This document shows, one piece after another, positions 1-6,677 of a DNA stretch of 11,013 nt. The stretch is from Lawsonibacter sp. Lineage in GTDB: Bacteria; Bacillota; Clostridia; Oscillospirales; Oscillospiraceae. How positions within the stretch are numbered: the first letter of the stretch is position 1; each line of letters begins with the position of its first letter. The translations under genes and the position numbers were made by a program. The notes beneath the pieces were generated by a model. It was not told the DNA's origin. It saw nothing but the letters and a program-made list of their open reading frames with translations, and did no database searches. The stretch covers positions 1 through 11,013 of the forward strand of contig JAAWCR010000047.1 in NCBI GenBank assembly GCA_022793355.1. The letters are read 5' to 3'.

Positions 1-533
1 ACGCTGTGCCGGTAGCCGAAGCCGCACTCCGAAGCGGGAAGGGTGCAGATCTCCCCCGCCTCGTCCAGAAAGGTGACCGCCTCCAGCACCTGGGCCATCT
101 CCCCGCCGTAGGCCCCGGCATTCATGGTAATTGCCCCACCCGCGCTGCCTGGAATCCCGCTGGCAAATTCCAGACCGGTGAGGCCCCAACCCAAGGCGGC
201 GTTGGACAGCCGGGGCAGTAGGACCGCGCTCCCTGTCTCCAGGCCGCGGTTGACCTCTCTGATCCCGTCGAAGTCCCATGTCAGCTTTATAATGAAACCC
301 GGATAACCCTCGTCAGCCACCAGCAGATTGCTCCCGTTGCCCAGGAAAAAGGGCTCGACCCCCAGAGCGCGGGCGGTTTTCACCGCCGCCTTTGCCTCCA
401 CCGTAGTCCGGGGCAGTGCCATCAGCGCCGCCGGGCCGCCGATGCGGAAGGTGGTATGCTTTGACATCGGTTCGCTGACCCGCAGTTCCAGCTCCGGGCA
501 GCGCTCTCGCAGCAGCTTTTCCAGTCGTTCCAT
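1..533 (-). CDS. murB: UDP-N-acetylmuramate dehydrogenase (UDP-N-acetylenolpyruvoylglucosamine reductase), partial
   Basis: This cytoplasmic FAD enzyme reduces UDP-GlcNAc-enolpyruvate to UDP-MurNAc with NADPH, the second committed step of peptidoglycan precursor synthesis. Only the first 177 codons are present, because the gene runs off the left edge. I translated it directly. It shows the N-terminal HTTFRIGGPA motif (residues 26-35), the FAD-binding LGNGSNLLV (64-72), the family signature GLTGLEFASGIPGSAGG followed by MNAGAYGGEM (117-146), and the active-site segment FGYRHS (172-177) with the expected Tyr-Arg pair. The ATG at 533 is preceded by GGAGGG with a short 3-nt gap. That spacing is tight, but the next in-frame Met (residue 23) lies next to the conserved HTTFRIGG motif, so the upstream start fits the family better. 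It has its own promoter and lies downstream of the glcK terminator. In many Firmicutes murB precedes rapZ and whiA; that cannot be seen here. Confidence 0.95.
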   Translation of the reverse strand, partial: MERLEKLLRERCPELELRVSEPMSKHTTFRIGGPAALMALPRTTVEAKAAVKTARALGVEPFFLGNGSNLLVADEGYPGFIIKLTWDFDGIREVNRGLETGSAVLLPRLSNAALGWGLTGLEFASGIPGSAGGAITMNAGAYGGEMAQVLEAVTFLDEAGEICTLPASECGFGYRHS

Positions 534-567
534 AGGCCCTCCATAACAGAGAATTGGTTATCGTTTG

Positions 568-595
568 ATTATAGCAGACTTTTGGAGAAAATAGA
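568..595 (-). promoter_or_regulatory. Putative promoter of murB
   Basis: A perfect TATAAT -10 box reads on the minus strand at 573-568. At a 17-nt spacing the -35 position reads TTCTAT, a weak match. Transcription would begin near 561, giving a leader of roughly 28 nt before the murB ATG. The box lies between the glcK terminator and murB, where a new promoter is needed. Confidence 0.55.
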
Positions 596-605
596 ATAGG
601 CTTTG

Positions 606-637
606 CAAAAAATAAGGTCCGGGCTTTGCCCGGACCT
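606..637 (-). terminator. Intrinsic terminator after glcK
   Basis: A perfect 10-bp stem, AGGTCCGGGC / GCCCGGACCT, with a 3-nt loop spans 615-637. On the minus strand it is followed by TATTTTTT. It begins 8 nt past the glcK stop codon, so it is a classic rho-independent terminator for the hprK-glcK unit. Confidence 0.9.
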
Positions 638-644
638 GAAAGCC

Positions 645-1601
645 TTATACCAGATTGCACAGCAGGGCCGCGCCGACCACGCCGGCGTTGTTGCCCAGGG
701 AAGCCTTTTCGATGCGGGTGTGGTGGGTCTTGTCGAAGCTGCCCCGCCATACCAGCTCCCGCAGGGGGTTCAGGAGCAGGTCGTCTTCGGCGTTGCTCAC
801 GCCGCCGCCCAGGCAAATAATCTCGGGCTGGAGAATGTTCACCAGGTTAATCATGCCGATGGACAGCCCCTGGAGGTAGTTGTTCAGCACCCGTTTCGCG
901 GCGGGGTCGCCCATCCGGGCGGCCTGGAAGGGCGTGCGGCCGCTGACCTTATAGTTGTCCCCGTCCACAATCACCCACATCTCGCTGCTCCGGTCCCGCT
1001 CCATTTCCAACTGTGCCAGTTGAATCAGCGCGGTGGCGGAACCGTACCGCTCCCAGCAGCCCCGGCTACCGCAGCCACACAGAATGCCGTTGGGCTGGAT
1101 AATCATGTGGCCGATTTCCATGCCGGAGTTGGCAAAGCCAGTAAACAGCTTGCCGTCCAGAATCATGCCGCCGCCGATGCCAGTGCCAAGGGTCACCATC
1201 ACCGCCGGGTCGCACCCTTTGGCCGCACCCGCCCAATATTCGCCCACGGCGGCGCAGTTGGCGTCGTTGCCCAGATAGACGGGGATGTCCCACTCCTTAT
1301 GAAACATCTCCCGCAGGGGCACGTTCTTGTCCCGGAAGGGCATGTTGGGGTTTTGGACAAAGAGGCCGGATTTGTTGTCCACCACGCCGGGCAGACCGAC
1401 GCCCACCGACTCAATCTTGCCCGGGTCGATCTCTCCCACCTCGCACAGCCGGCGGGACATGCGCACCAGCTCGGAGCCGAACTGCTCCGCAGTCATGTCC
1501 TTGATCACCGGCGTTGTCACTTTGTTGAAAATATGCCCCAGCTCGTTCACCAGCCCGGCCACCAGATTGGTGCCGCCAACGTCAATCCCAATGTAATACA
1601 T
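645..1601 (-). CDS. glcK: ROK-family glucokinase
   Basis: This cytoplasmic enzyme should phosphorylate glucose with ATP to glucose 6-phosphate, feeding glycolysis. The 318-residue length is normal for bacterial ROK glucokinases. It has the N-terminal phosphate-binding DVGGTN (residues 7-12), the catalytic Asp113 in GNDAN, the glycine-rich TLGTGIGGG (137-145), His165 in EIGHM, and the ROK zinc motif CGCGSRGCWE (175-184) with Cys175, Cys177 and Cys182. A second nucleotide-binding stretch ICLGGGVSN lies at 262-270. The ATG overlaps the hprK stop codon by one base (TGATG), and a GGAAGGAGGA ribosome binding site lies inside the end of hprK, so the two genes are probably translationally coupled. 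ROK kinases can prefer other hexoses such as N-acetylmannosamine; pairing with hprK and the overall match favour glucose. Glucose specificity is inferred. Confidence 0.93.
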   Translation of the reverse strand: MYYIGIDVGGTNLVAGLVNELGHIFNKVTTPVIKDMTAEQFGSELVRMSRRLCEVGEIDPGKIESVGVGLPGVVDNKSGLFVQNPNMPFRDKNVPLREMFHKEWDIPVYLGNDANCAAVGEYWAGAAKGCDPAVMVTLGTGIGGGMILDGKLFTGFANSGMEIGHMIIQPNGILCGCGSRGCWERYGSATALIQLAQLEMERDRSSEMWVIVDGDNYKVSGRTPFQAARMGDPAAKRVLNNYLQGLSIGMINLVNILQPEIICLGGGVSNAEDDLLLNPLRELVWRGSFDKTHHTRIEKASLGNNAGVVGAALLCNLV

Positions 1602-2554
1602 CAGTTTGCTCCTCCTTCCATCTGCTCCTGAAACAGTTTATCCATCCGCTCCGTCAGCTCCTGAGCGGCGTTATGCCCCATCTTGCGGTTGCGGTTGTTC
1701 ATGGCCGCTACCTCCACGATGCTGGCCAAGTTGCGGCCGGGCTTTACCGGAATGGTGGTGGATGGAACCTTCACCCCCAGTATTTCCGTAAAGTGGGACT
1801 CCAGGCCAAAACGGTCATACACCGCCTTGTCGTCCCAGGGCTCCAGGTTGATAACCAAGTCGATCTCCTGATTCAGCTTGATGGCCCCCATGCCCAGCAG
1901 GCGCACAATGTCAATCACGCCGATGCCCCGCAGCTCCATATACCCCCGGATCAGGGCGGGGGCGGTGGCCAGCAGGGTGTGGTGGCTGGTCTCTTTGATC
2001 TCCACCGCGTCGTCGGCTACCAGACGGTGGCCCCGCTTGAGCAGCTCAATCGCCACCTCGCTCTTGCCCACTCCGGACTCCCCCTGGATGAGCACGCCTT
2101 CGCCGTGAACCTCCAGCATAACCCCGGAGCGGGTGATTTCCGGGGCCAGGTGATTATAGAGGCTGCTGATCAGCGTACTCATAAACTCAGAGGTTTGCAG
2201 CGTGGAGCGCAGCACCGTCCGGTTGTGCTTCTCCGCCATCTCCATGCACTCTGGAAAGGGATTCAGCCCCCGGGTGAGAATCAGGGCGGGCACCGGGTAG
2301 GCCAGCAGCCGGTCGAAGCTGTCCCTCCGCCGGTCCGGGGGCAGCCCCTCCAGATAGGTATTCTCTGTCAGGCCAATGAGCAGCAGGCGCTCGGTATCAA
2401 AGTGCTCAAAAAAACCCGTCAGGGGCAGGCCGGGCCGGTTGATGTCCAGCGCCCGCAGAGGTACATTTTCATAATCCGGGGCCGTGTGCAGAATTTCAAG
2501 GCCAAATTCCTGGATAATTTCTCCCAATTTCACGCTCTTTTGCTGCTCTTCCAT
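1601..2554 (-). CDS. hprK: HPr kinase/phosphorylase
   Basis: This bifunctional enzyme phosphorylates and dephosphorylates HPr on its regulatory serine (Ser46 in the family). In Firmicutes, HPr-Ser-P together with CcpA drives carbon catabolite repression. The 317-residue protein has the variable N-terminal domain (about 1-130) and the catalytic domain with the Walker A loop GESGVGKS (158-165). The family signature follows: LLKRGHRLVADDAV (171-184), then MELRGIGVIDI (206-216) and the KPGRN loop (271-275). The ATG at 2554 has GAGGAGA 7 nt upstream. The gene has a strong promoter of its own, a leader of about 60 nt, and overlaps glcK by one base at its end. Co-expression of the glucose-sensing kinase with a glucokinase makes metabolic sense, though the functional link is inferred from the arrangement. 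Confidence 0.97.
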   Translation of the reverse strand: MEEQQKSVKLGEIIQEFGLEILHTAPDYENVPLRALDINRPGLPLTGFFEHFDTERLLLIGLTENTYLEGLPPDRRRDSFDRLLAYPVPALILTRGLNPFPECMEMAEKHNRTVLRSTLQTSEFMSTLISSLYNHLAPEITRSGVMLEVHGEGVLIQGESGVGKSEVAIELLKRGHRLVADDAVEIKETSHHTLLATAPALIRGYMELRGIGVIDIVRLLGMGAIKLNQEIDLVINLEPWDDKAVYDRFGLESHFTEILGVKVPSTTIPVKPGRNLASIVEVAAMNNRNRKMGHNAAQELTERMDKLFQEQMEGGAN

Positions 2555-2584
2555 AGACCGATCTCCTCTCGTCCGTATATGCGT

Positions 2585-2611
2585 GCCGCCGGAGGCCGGA
2601 CCTCCGCTGGC
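2585..2611 (-). other. GC-rich hairpin in the hprK leader
   Basis: Near the predicted 5' end of the hprK mRNA, GGAGG (2591-2595) pairs with CCTCC (2601-2605). One flanking C-G pair and an outer GCC/GGC clamp (2585-2587 / 2609-2611) extend it. It lies too far upstream of the ribosome binding site to cover it. It may stabilise the transcript end; the role is unknown. Confidence 0.35.
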
Positions 2612-2622
2612 CGTTATCTTTC

Positions 2623-2652
2623 AGTATAAGCGAAGGAGGGGTTTTCTGTCAA
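2623..2652 (-). promoter_or_regulatory. Promoter of hprK-glcK
   Basis: On the minus strand a perfect TTGACA (-35, 2652-2647) and TATACT (-10, 2628-2623) are separated by 18 nt, a strong vegetative sigma-A promoter. It starts about 25 nt beyond the rpmB terminator and would initiate near 2616. Confidence 0.85.
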
Positions 2653-2676
2653 TTGCTTATCCTCGATTCCGGATAT

Positions 2677-2712
2677 AAAAAGTCTCCCACGCTCTGGCGT
2701 GGGAGACTTTTT
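2677..2712 (-). terminator. Intrinsic terminator after rpmB
   Basis: AAAAAGTCTCCCACGC (2677-2692) pairs perfectly with GCGTGGGAGACTTTTT (2697-2712) around a TCTG loop. The A-tract and T-tract flank the GC stem symmetrically, so it should terminate in either direction. Its position 8 nt after the rpmB stop codon makes it the rpmB terminator. It also insulates the hprK promoter. Confidence 0.92.
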
Positions 2713-2720
2713 ACTTTCCA

Positions 2721-2909
2721 TTACACAGCGCGAGTGACCTTACCGGAACGGAGGCATCTGGTGCAGACGTAAACGTGGGTGGGAGTGCCGTCCACGATCG
2801 CCTTCACCCGCTTCACGTTGGGCTTCCAGGTGCGGTTGGAGCGGCGGTGGGAGTGGGAAACCTTGATGCCGAAGGTCACGCCCTTGTCGCAAAATTCGCA
2901 TTTGGCCAT
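2721..2909 (-). CDS. rpmB: 50S ribosomal protein L28
   Basis: This small basic protein of the large ribosomal subunit has 62 residues, a normal length for L28 of Clostridia. It starts MAKCEFCDKG and ends RCLRSGKVTRAV. Two CxxC pairs (Cys4/Cys7 and Cys49/Cys52) form the zinc-ribbon ('C+') version of L28, and the central HSHRRSNRTWKPN segment (19-31) is the conserved RNA-contacting region. GAGGAGGT lies about 8 nt before the ATG, a near-ideal ribosome binding site. The gene is monocistronic: it has its own promoter about 75 nt upstream and a strong terminator just after the stop. Because it carries cysteines, it is the type that zinc-repressed cysteine-free paralogues can replace in other bacteria; no paralogue is visible here. 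Confidence 0.98.
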   Translation of the reverse strand: MAKCEFCDKGVTFGIKVSHSHRRSNRTWKPNVKRVKAIVDGTPTHVYVCTRCLRSGKVTRAV

Positions 2910-2980
2910 GTTGCTAACCTCCTCGCTATGAGAATCTATGAAACGCTGGAAAAAACGCCTTAAAAAAAGCTTCGACTGAT

Positions 2981-3009
2981 ATCATAGCAGAGATTCCCCG
3001 AAAATGCAA
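2981..3009 (-). promoter_or_regulatory. Promoter of rpmB
   Basis: The minus strand reads TTGCAT (-35, 3009-3004), a 17-nt spacer, then TATGAT (-10, 2986-2981). Initiation near 2974 gives a leader of about 65 nt. No convincing dapL terminator is visible between 3046 and 3010, so some dapL transcripts may read into rpmB. Confidence 0.7.
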
Positions 3010-3046
3010 GCTTTTTTTTCGAAACACCCGGGGAAAGAAAGGTTTT

Positions 3047-4267
3047 TTACCGAAGTATCCCCTTCACCCGCTCCACGGCGGTTCTGGTCGCCTCGGCACC
3101 GCCGAAGGCGGTAAGGCGGATGTAGCCCTCCCCGCTGGGACCGAAGCCGGCGCCGGGGGTTGTGGCTACGTTGGCCTGTGCCAGCACCTGGTCGAAGAAC
3201 TCCCAGGATCCCAAACCGTCGGGGGTCTTGAGCCAGATATAGGGGGCGTCCACCCCGCCGAAGCAGGTCAACCCGGCGCCGGTCAGGCCCTCCCGAATCA
3301 CCCGGGCATTTTCCCGGTAGTAGTCGATGTTGGACATGATCTGTGCGCGGCCCTCCGGGGTGTAGACGGCGGCGGCCCCTCTCTGGATTACGTAGGGCAC
3401 GCCGTTGAACTTGGTGCATTGCCGGCGGTTCCAGAGGGCGTTCAGCTTTGCGCCCCCTCGCTCCAGTTCCATGGGCACCACCGTGTAGGCGCAGCGGCTG
3501 CCGGTGAAGCCGGCGGTTTTGGAAAAGGACCGGAACTCAATGGCGCAGGTGCGGGCTCCCTCAATCTCAAAGATGGTGTGGGGCACGCCTTCGCTGGTAA
3601 TAAAGGCCTCGTAGGCTGAATCGTAGAGAATCACCGAGCCGTTGGCATTGGCGTAGTCTACCCAGGCCTTCAGCTTCTCCCGGCTGATTACCGCTCCGGT
3701 GGGGTTGTTGGGAGAGCAGAGATAAATCAAATCCGCCTTCTCCTTGGGCGGCTCGGGGGAAAAGCCGTTCGCCTCCACACAGGGCATATAAATCAGGCGG
3801 TTCCACCGGCCCAGCTCCTCCTGATATTCCCCCGCTCGGCCAGCCATGGCGTTGGTATCCACATAGACGGGATACACCGGGTCGCACACCGCCACCACGT
3901 TGTCCACGCCGAAGATATCGCCGATGTTGCCGCAGTCGCTTTTCGCGCCGTCGGAGATAAAAATCTCCTCCGGCCGGATATCCACGCCCCGGGCGGTGTA
4001 GTCCCCCTGAGCGACCGCTTCCCGCAGGAACTCATACCCCTGCTCCGGGCCGTAGCCATGAAAACCCTCAACCGTGCCCATCTCCTCCACTGCGCCGTGC
4101 ATGGCTTTAATCACCTCGGGCGCCAGGGGGCGGGTCACATCGCCGATGGACAGCTTAATAATCTCGGTTCCCGGGTGGGCGGTCGTGTAGGCGTTAATGC
4201 GCCGGGCCACCTCTGAAAACAGATAGCTGCCGGGAAGCTTCAGAAAGTTTTCGTTGATCTTAACCAC
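3047..4267 (-). CDS. dapL: LL-diaminopimelate aminotransferase
   Basis: This PLP enzyme converts tetrahydrodipicolinate directly to LL-diaminopimelate using glutamate, bypassing the three-step DapD/DapC/DapE route to lysine and the meso-DAP of peptidoglycan. The 406 residues match the family length. Characteristic segments are the N-terminus INENFLKLPGSYLFSEVARR (4-23), KLSIGDVTRPL (38-48), HGYGPEQGYEFLREAV (70-85), SDGAKSDCGNI (105-115), SPNNPTG (185-191), Asp216 in YDSAYEAF, the PLP-binding Lys250 in SFSKTAGFTGSR, and Arg384 in YIRLTAFG, which binds the substrate carboxylate in this fold. The start is GTG at 4267, with AAGGAG 10 nt upstream; no ATG fits the conserved N-terminus. The gene is single, with a good promoter, and is divergent from the ABC importer. 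Confidence 0.97.
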   Translation of the reverse strand: MVKINENFLKLPGSYLFSEVARRINAYTTAHPGTEIIKLSIGDVTRPLAPEVIKAMHGAVEEMGTVEGFHGYGPEQGYEFLREAVAQGDYTARGVDIRPEEIFISDGAKSDCGNIGDIFGVDNVVAVCDPVYPVYVDTNAMAGRAGEYQEELGRWNRLIYMPCVEANGFSPEPPKEKADLIYLCSPNNPTGAVISREKLKAWVDYANANGSVILYDSAYEAFITSEGVPHTIFEIEGARTCAIEFRSFSKTAGFTGSRCAYTVVPMELERGGAKLNALWNRRQCTKFNGVPYVIQRGAAAVYTPEGRAQIMSNIDYYRENARVIREGLTGAGLTCFGGVDAPYIWLKTPDGLGSWEFFDQVLAQANVATTPGAGFGPSGEGYIRLTAFGGAEATRTAVERVKGILR

Positions 4268-4361
4268 AGAACGTCAGCTCCTTCTTGGAATGATTGAAAC
4301 AGAAAAGCCCGCTTTCAGGTGTATTCTCTCTTTTGTAAGGTGCAATACCAGTTTAAAAAGC

Positions 4362-4390
4362 ATTATAAAAGATTGACGGCCTGTTGTAAA
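4362..4390 (-). promoter_or_regulatory. Promoter of dapL
   Basis: The minus strand reads TTTACA (-35, 4390-4385), a 17-nt spacer and a perfect TATAAT (-10, 4367-4362). Initiation near 4355 gives a leader of close to 90 nt. I looked in the leader for a lysine riboswitch or T-box and saw neither; it is too short for either. Confidence 0.8.
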
Positions 4391-4472
4391 GGGAAATTTA
4401 TCGCCGGGGCGCGCCCATACAACCGGCGGGGCCCCCTTGACCAGACGGCGCTTTCCGGTCTCAAAAATTTTT

Positions 4473-4510
4473 AACGGCCGGATGCAAATTATTTTGTGCA
4501 TTTTGCCGTT
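4473..4510 (+). promoter_or_regulatory. 38-bp imperfect inverted repeat at the ABC importer promoter (possible operator)
   Basis: AACGGC (4473-4478) and ATGCA (4482-4486) are mirrored by TGCAT (4497-4501) and GCCGTT (4505-4510), around an AT-rich 10-nt centre. That gives 11 matched positions per arm with one symmetric 3-nt mismatch. The right arm runs into the -35 box at 4509-4514. It lies upstream of transcription, so it is more likely a DNA-binding site than an RNA structure. The regulator is unknown. Confidence 0.5.
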
Positions 4511-4537
4511 GACTTCGTTGCTTTAAAGTGTTATCGT
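4509..4537 (+). promoter_or_regulatory. Promoter of the ABC importer operon
   Basis: TTGACT (-35, 4509-4514), a 17-nt spacer and TATCGT (-10, 4532-4537) predict initiation near 4544. The -10 match is moderate, but the -35 and spacing are good, and it is the best candidate ahead of the lipoprotein gene. Confidence 0.6.
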
Positions 4538-4542
4538 TTAAA

Positions 4543-4578
4543 GCGCCGAAAGGAACGGCGGATGCCTGTTCCCGGCGC
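4543..4578 (+). other. 5'-end hairpin of the ABC importer mRNA
   Basis: GCGCCG (4543-4548) pairs with CGGCGC (4573-4578), and GGAAC (4552-4556) with GTTCC (4568-4572), leaving a 3-nt bulge and an 11-nt loop. It would sit at the very 5' end of the transcript and leaves the AGAGGAG ribosome binding site (4594-4600) free. Likely effect, by analogy: protection from 5'-end decay. Confidence 0.5.
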
Positions 4579-4606
4579 ATGAAGCCATTTGAAAGAGGAG
4601 ATTATT

Positions 4607-5653
4607 ATGAAGAAGAAACTGTTCACCCTGCTCCTGGCCTCCGCCATGACGCTGAGCCTGGCCGCCTGCGGCGGAACCAACGGCCAGGTTGGCGGAAGCT
4701 CCAACAGCTCCGCCAACGGCAGCAATTCGGCCAACCAGCCCTCCGCCGGCTCCAACGGCGGCAGCGGACAGAGCTATACCATCGGTATCTGTCAGCTGGC
4801 CCCCCACCCCGCACTGGACGCCGCCACCCAGGGCTTTAAGGACACCCTTACCGAGAAGCTGGGAGACCGGGTGAAATTCAGCGAGGGCAACGCCGGCGGC
4901 GAGGCCAACAACTGCATCCCTATCGTGGACGGCTTTCTCTCCGAAAACGTGGATTTGATTCTGGCAAACGCTACCTCTCCCCTTCAGACCGCGGCATCCG
5001 CTACCAGTGAGATTCCTATTCTGGGCACCTCTGTCACCGACTACGCCACCGCCCTGGGCATCGACAGCTGGACTGGCACCGTAGGCGGAAATATCTCCGG
5101 CACCTCCGACCTGGCTCCCCTGGACCAGCAGGCCGAGATGCTCCGCGAGCTGTTCCCCGATGCCAAGAATGTGGGGCTGCTCTACTGCTCCGGCGAGCCC
5201 AACTCTGTCTACCAGGTAGAGGTCATCTCCCAGGCCCTCACCGGCATGGGCTACACCTGCACCAACTTCGCCTTTACGGATGTCAACGACATCGCCTCCG
5301 TCACCCAGAGCGCCTGTGACAGCTCCGATGTCATCTACATTCCCACCGACAACACCGCCGCCAACAACACCGAGGCAATTGCCAATGTGGTCCTCCCCGC
5401 TGGCGTACCCGTAATTGCCGGGGAACAGGGCATCTGCTCCGGCTGCGGCGTCGCCTCCCTCTCCATCAGCTACTACGAGATTGGCCAGATGGCCGGTGAG
5501 ATGGCCTATGATATTCTGGTCAACGGCGCTGATATCTCCACCATGGCTGTTCAGACCGCCCCCACCGTGACCAAGGTGTTCAACGAGGCCAACTGCAAAG
5601 CCCTGAATATCACTCCGCCCGAGGGCTACACCGCCATCAGCACCGAATCCTGA
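4607..5653 (+). CDS. ABC transporter substrate-binding lipoprotein (ABC_sub_bind/TrpX-like family)
   Basis: This is the extracellular, membrane-anchored receptor of an importer. Its 348 residues begin with a lipoprotein signal peptide, MKKKLF then a hydrophobic stretch, with lipobox LAAC and the lipidated Cys21. A Gly/Ser/Asn-rich linker follows (about 22-56), then a two-lobed binding domain starting YTIGICQLAPHPALDAATQG (57-76). That segment, together with LILANATSPLQTA, GTSVTDY and YIPTDNTA, is typical of the PF04392 family, which includes streptococcal TrpX. I chose the ATG at 4607 over an in-frame TTG at 4589: AGAGGAG sits 6 nt before it, and the signal peptide then starts correctly with MKKK. 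It is first in a three-gene operon with permease and ATPase. The substrate is unproven; aromatic amino acids are one possibility, and family members with other ligands are likely. Confidence 0.9.
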   Translation: MKKKLFTLLLASAMTLSLAACGGTNGQVGGSSNSSANGSNSANQPSAGSNGGSGQSYTIGICQLAPHPALDAATQGFKDTLTEKLGDRVKFSEGNAGGEANNCIPIVDGFLSENVDLILANATSPLQTAASATSEIPILGTSVTDYATALGIDSWTGTVGGNISGTSDLAPLDQQAEMLRELFPDAKNVGLLYCSGEPNSVYQVEVISQALTGMGYTCTNFAFTDVNDIASVTQSACDSSDVIYIPTDNTAANNTEAIANVVLPAGVPVIAGEQGICSGCGVASLSISYYEIGQMAGEMAYDILVNGADISTMAVQTAPTVTKVFNEANCKALNITPPEGYTAISTES

Positions 5654-5659
5654 TTCAGA

Positions 5660-5700
5660 CGGGCAGGACGGAAAAGGCAGCTTCCTTTTCCGTCCTCCCG
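5660..5700 (+). other. Stable intercistronic hairpin between lipoprotein and permease genes
   Basis: A perfect 12-bp stem, GGACGGAAAAGG (5666-5677) / CCTTTTCCGTCC (5684-5695), has a 6-nt loop and an outer 4-bp CGGG/CCCG clamp. No T-run follows, so it is probably not a terminator. Hairpins here in other importer operons protect the upstream message, so the binding protein is made in excess over the membrane subunits. Confidence 0.75.
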
Positions 5701-5729
5701 CGCCATATCATGTTTGGAGGAAACGATCT

Positions 5730-6677
5730 ATGGAATTCCTGACCGCCCTGTTAAAATCCATGCCGGGCGCGGTGGGCCAGGGTCTCATTTGGGGCATTAT
5801 GGCCATTGGCGTCTACATCACCTACCGTATTCTGGATGTGGCCGACCTGACGGTCGACGGCTCGCTGGCCACCGGAGGCGCAACCTGCGTTCTGCTGGCC
5901 CTCAACGGCTGCAATATCTGGGTCGCCGTTCTGTGCGCTTTCCTGGCCGGTATGCTGGCGGGGCTGGTCACAGGCCTGTTTCACACCCGTTGCGGCATTC
6001 CCGCTATCCTGGCCGGCATCCTGACCCAGCTGGCCCTGTACTCGGTCAATCTGCGTATCATGGGCTGGGGCACCGACGCCGGCACCCAGGCCACCCTGGC
6101 CATCCGGGTGGACAACTTCAATCTGCTGGTGTCCTCCCGCTACATCCGCTCCGCCGGACTGAACAACCCGCTGCTTCTGCTGTCTGTCCTGCTGGCGGCG
6201 GTAATCGCCATCCTCTACTGGTTTTTCGGCACCGAGCTGGGCTGCGCCCTCCGGGCCACCGGCTCCAACCCCAACATGGCCCGGGCTCAGGGCATCAACA
6301 CCGACCGGGCCAAAGTGCTGGGGCTGATGCTGTCCAACGGCCTTACCGCCCTGTCCGGGGCCCTTCTGGCCCAGTATCAGGGCAGCGCCACCATTGATAT
6401 GGGCCGGGGCGCCATTGTAATCGGACTGGCCGCTGTTATCATCGGCCAGGTGCTGCTGGGCAAGGTGTTCCACAACTTCGCGCTAAAGCTGCTGTCCGCC
6501 GTCATCGGCGCCATCATCTACTATGCGGTCATCCAAATTGTGCTCCGCCTGGGCCTGGATACCAACGACCTGAAGCTGCTCACCGCCCTGGTGGTGGCGC
6601 TGTTCCTGTCGATTCCCTATTTGAAACGCCAGTATTTCTCCAAACCAGTTCACAGAGGGGGCGCGGCCCATGCTTGA
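5730..6677 (+). CDS. ABC transporter permease (PF02653-like, partner of TrpX-type binding protein)
   Basis: This 315-residue polytopic inner-membrane protein forms the transport channel. Hydrophobic segments can be seen at about 14-33, 48-60, 63-85, 90-107, 147-167, 195-216, 227-245, 250-273 and 282-297. The cytoplasmic coupling loop before the ninth-to-last hydrophobic block, LGCALRATGSNPNMARAQGI (170-189), matches the conserved ATPase-contact motif of the branched-chain amino acid/ribose permease superfamily. The early ITYRILDVADLTVDGSLATG region (30-49) is typical of the permeases that accompany PF04392 binding proteins. The ATG at 5730 has GGAGG about 10 nt upstream. The gene ends 8 nt inside the ATPase gene, so the two are translationally linked. 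Only one permease gene is present, which implies a homodimeric channel. Confidence 0.92.
   Translation: MEFLTALLKSMPGAVGQGLIWGIMAIGVYITYRILDVADLTVDGSLATGGATCVLLALNGCNIWVAVLCAFLAGMLAGLVTGLFHTRCGIPAILAGILTQLALYSVNLRIMGWGTDAGTQATLAIRVDNFNLLVSSRYIRSAGLNNPLLLLSVLLAAVIAILYWFFGTELGCALRATGSNPNMARAQGINTDRAKVLGLMLSNGLTALSGALLAQYQGSATIDMGRGAIVIGLAAVIIGQVLLGKVFHNFALKLLSAVIGAIIYYAVIQIVLRLGLDTNDLKLLTALVVALFLSIPYLKRQYFSKPVHRGGAAHA

Noticed and set aside
603..2629. Long open frames (about 320-340 codons) on the plus strand opposite glcK and hprK
   Set aside because: They are antisense to two well-recognised genes, contain no recognisable domain, have His/Gln/Gly-rich composition, and are expected from GC-rich codon use.
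4274..4501. 75-codon minus-strand open frame in the dapL/ABC divergent region
   Set aside because: It spans the dapL promoter boxes, has no good ribosome binding site, and shows no recognisable motif.
4589..4606. TTG start six codons upstream for the ABC substrate-binding lipoprotein
   Set aside because: The TTG would lie before the AGAGGAG ribosome binding site, and the extra residues would put acidic residues ahead of the MKKK signal peptide start.
4268..4606. T-box or lysine riboswitch controlling dapL or the ABC importer
   Set aside because: No T-box antiterminator sequence or lysine-riboswitch core was visible, and both predicted leaders are under 100 nt.
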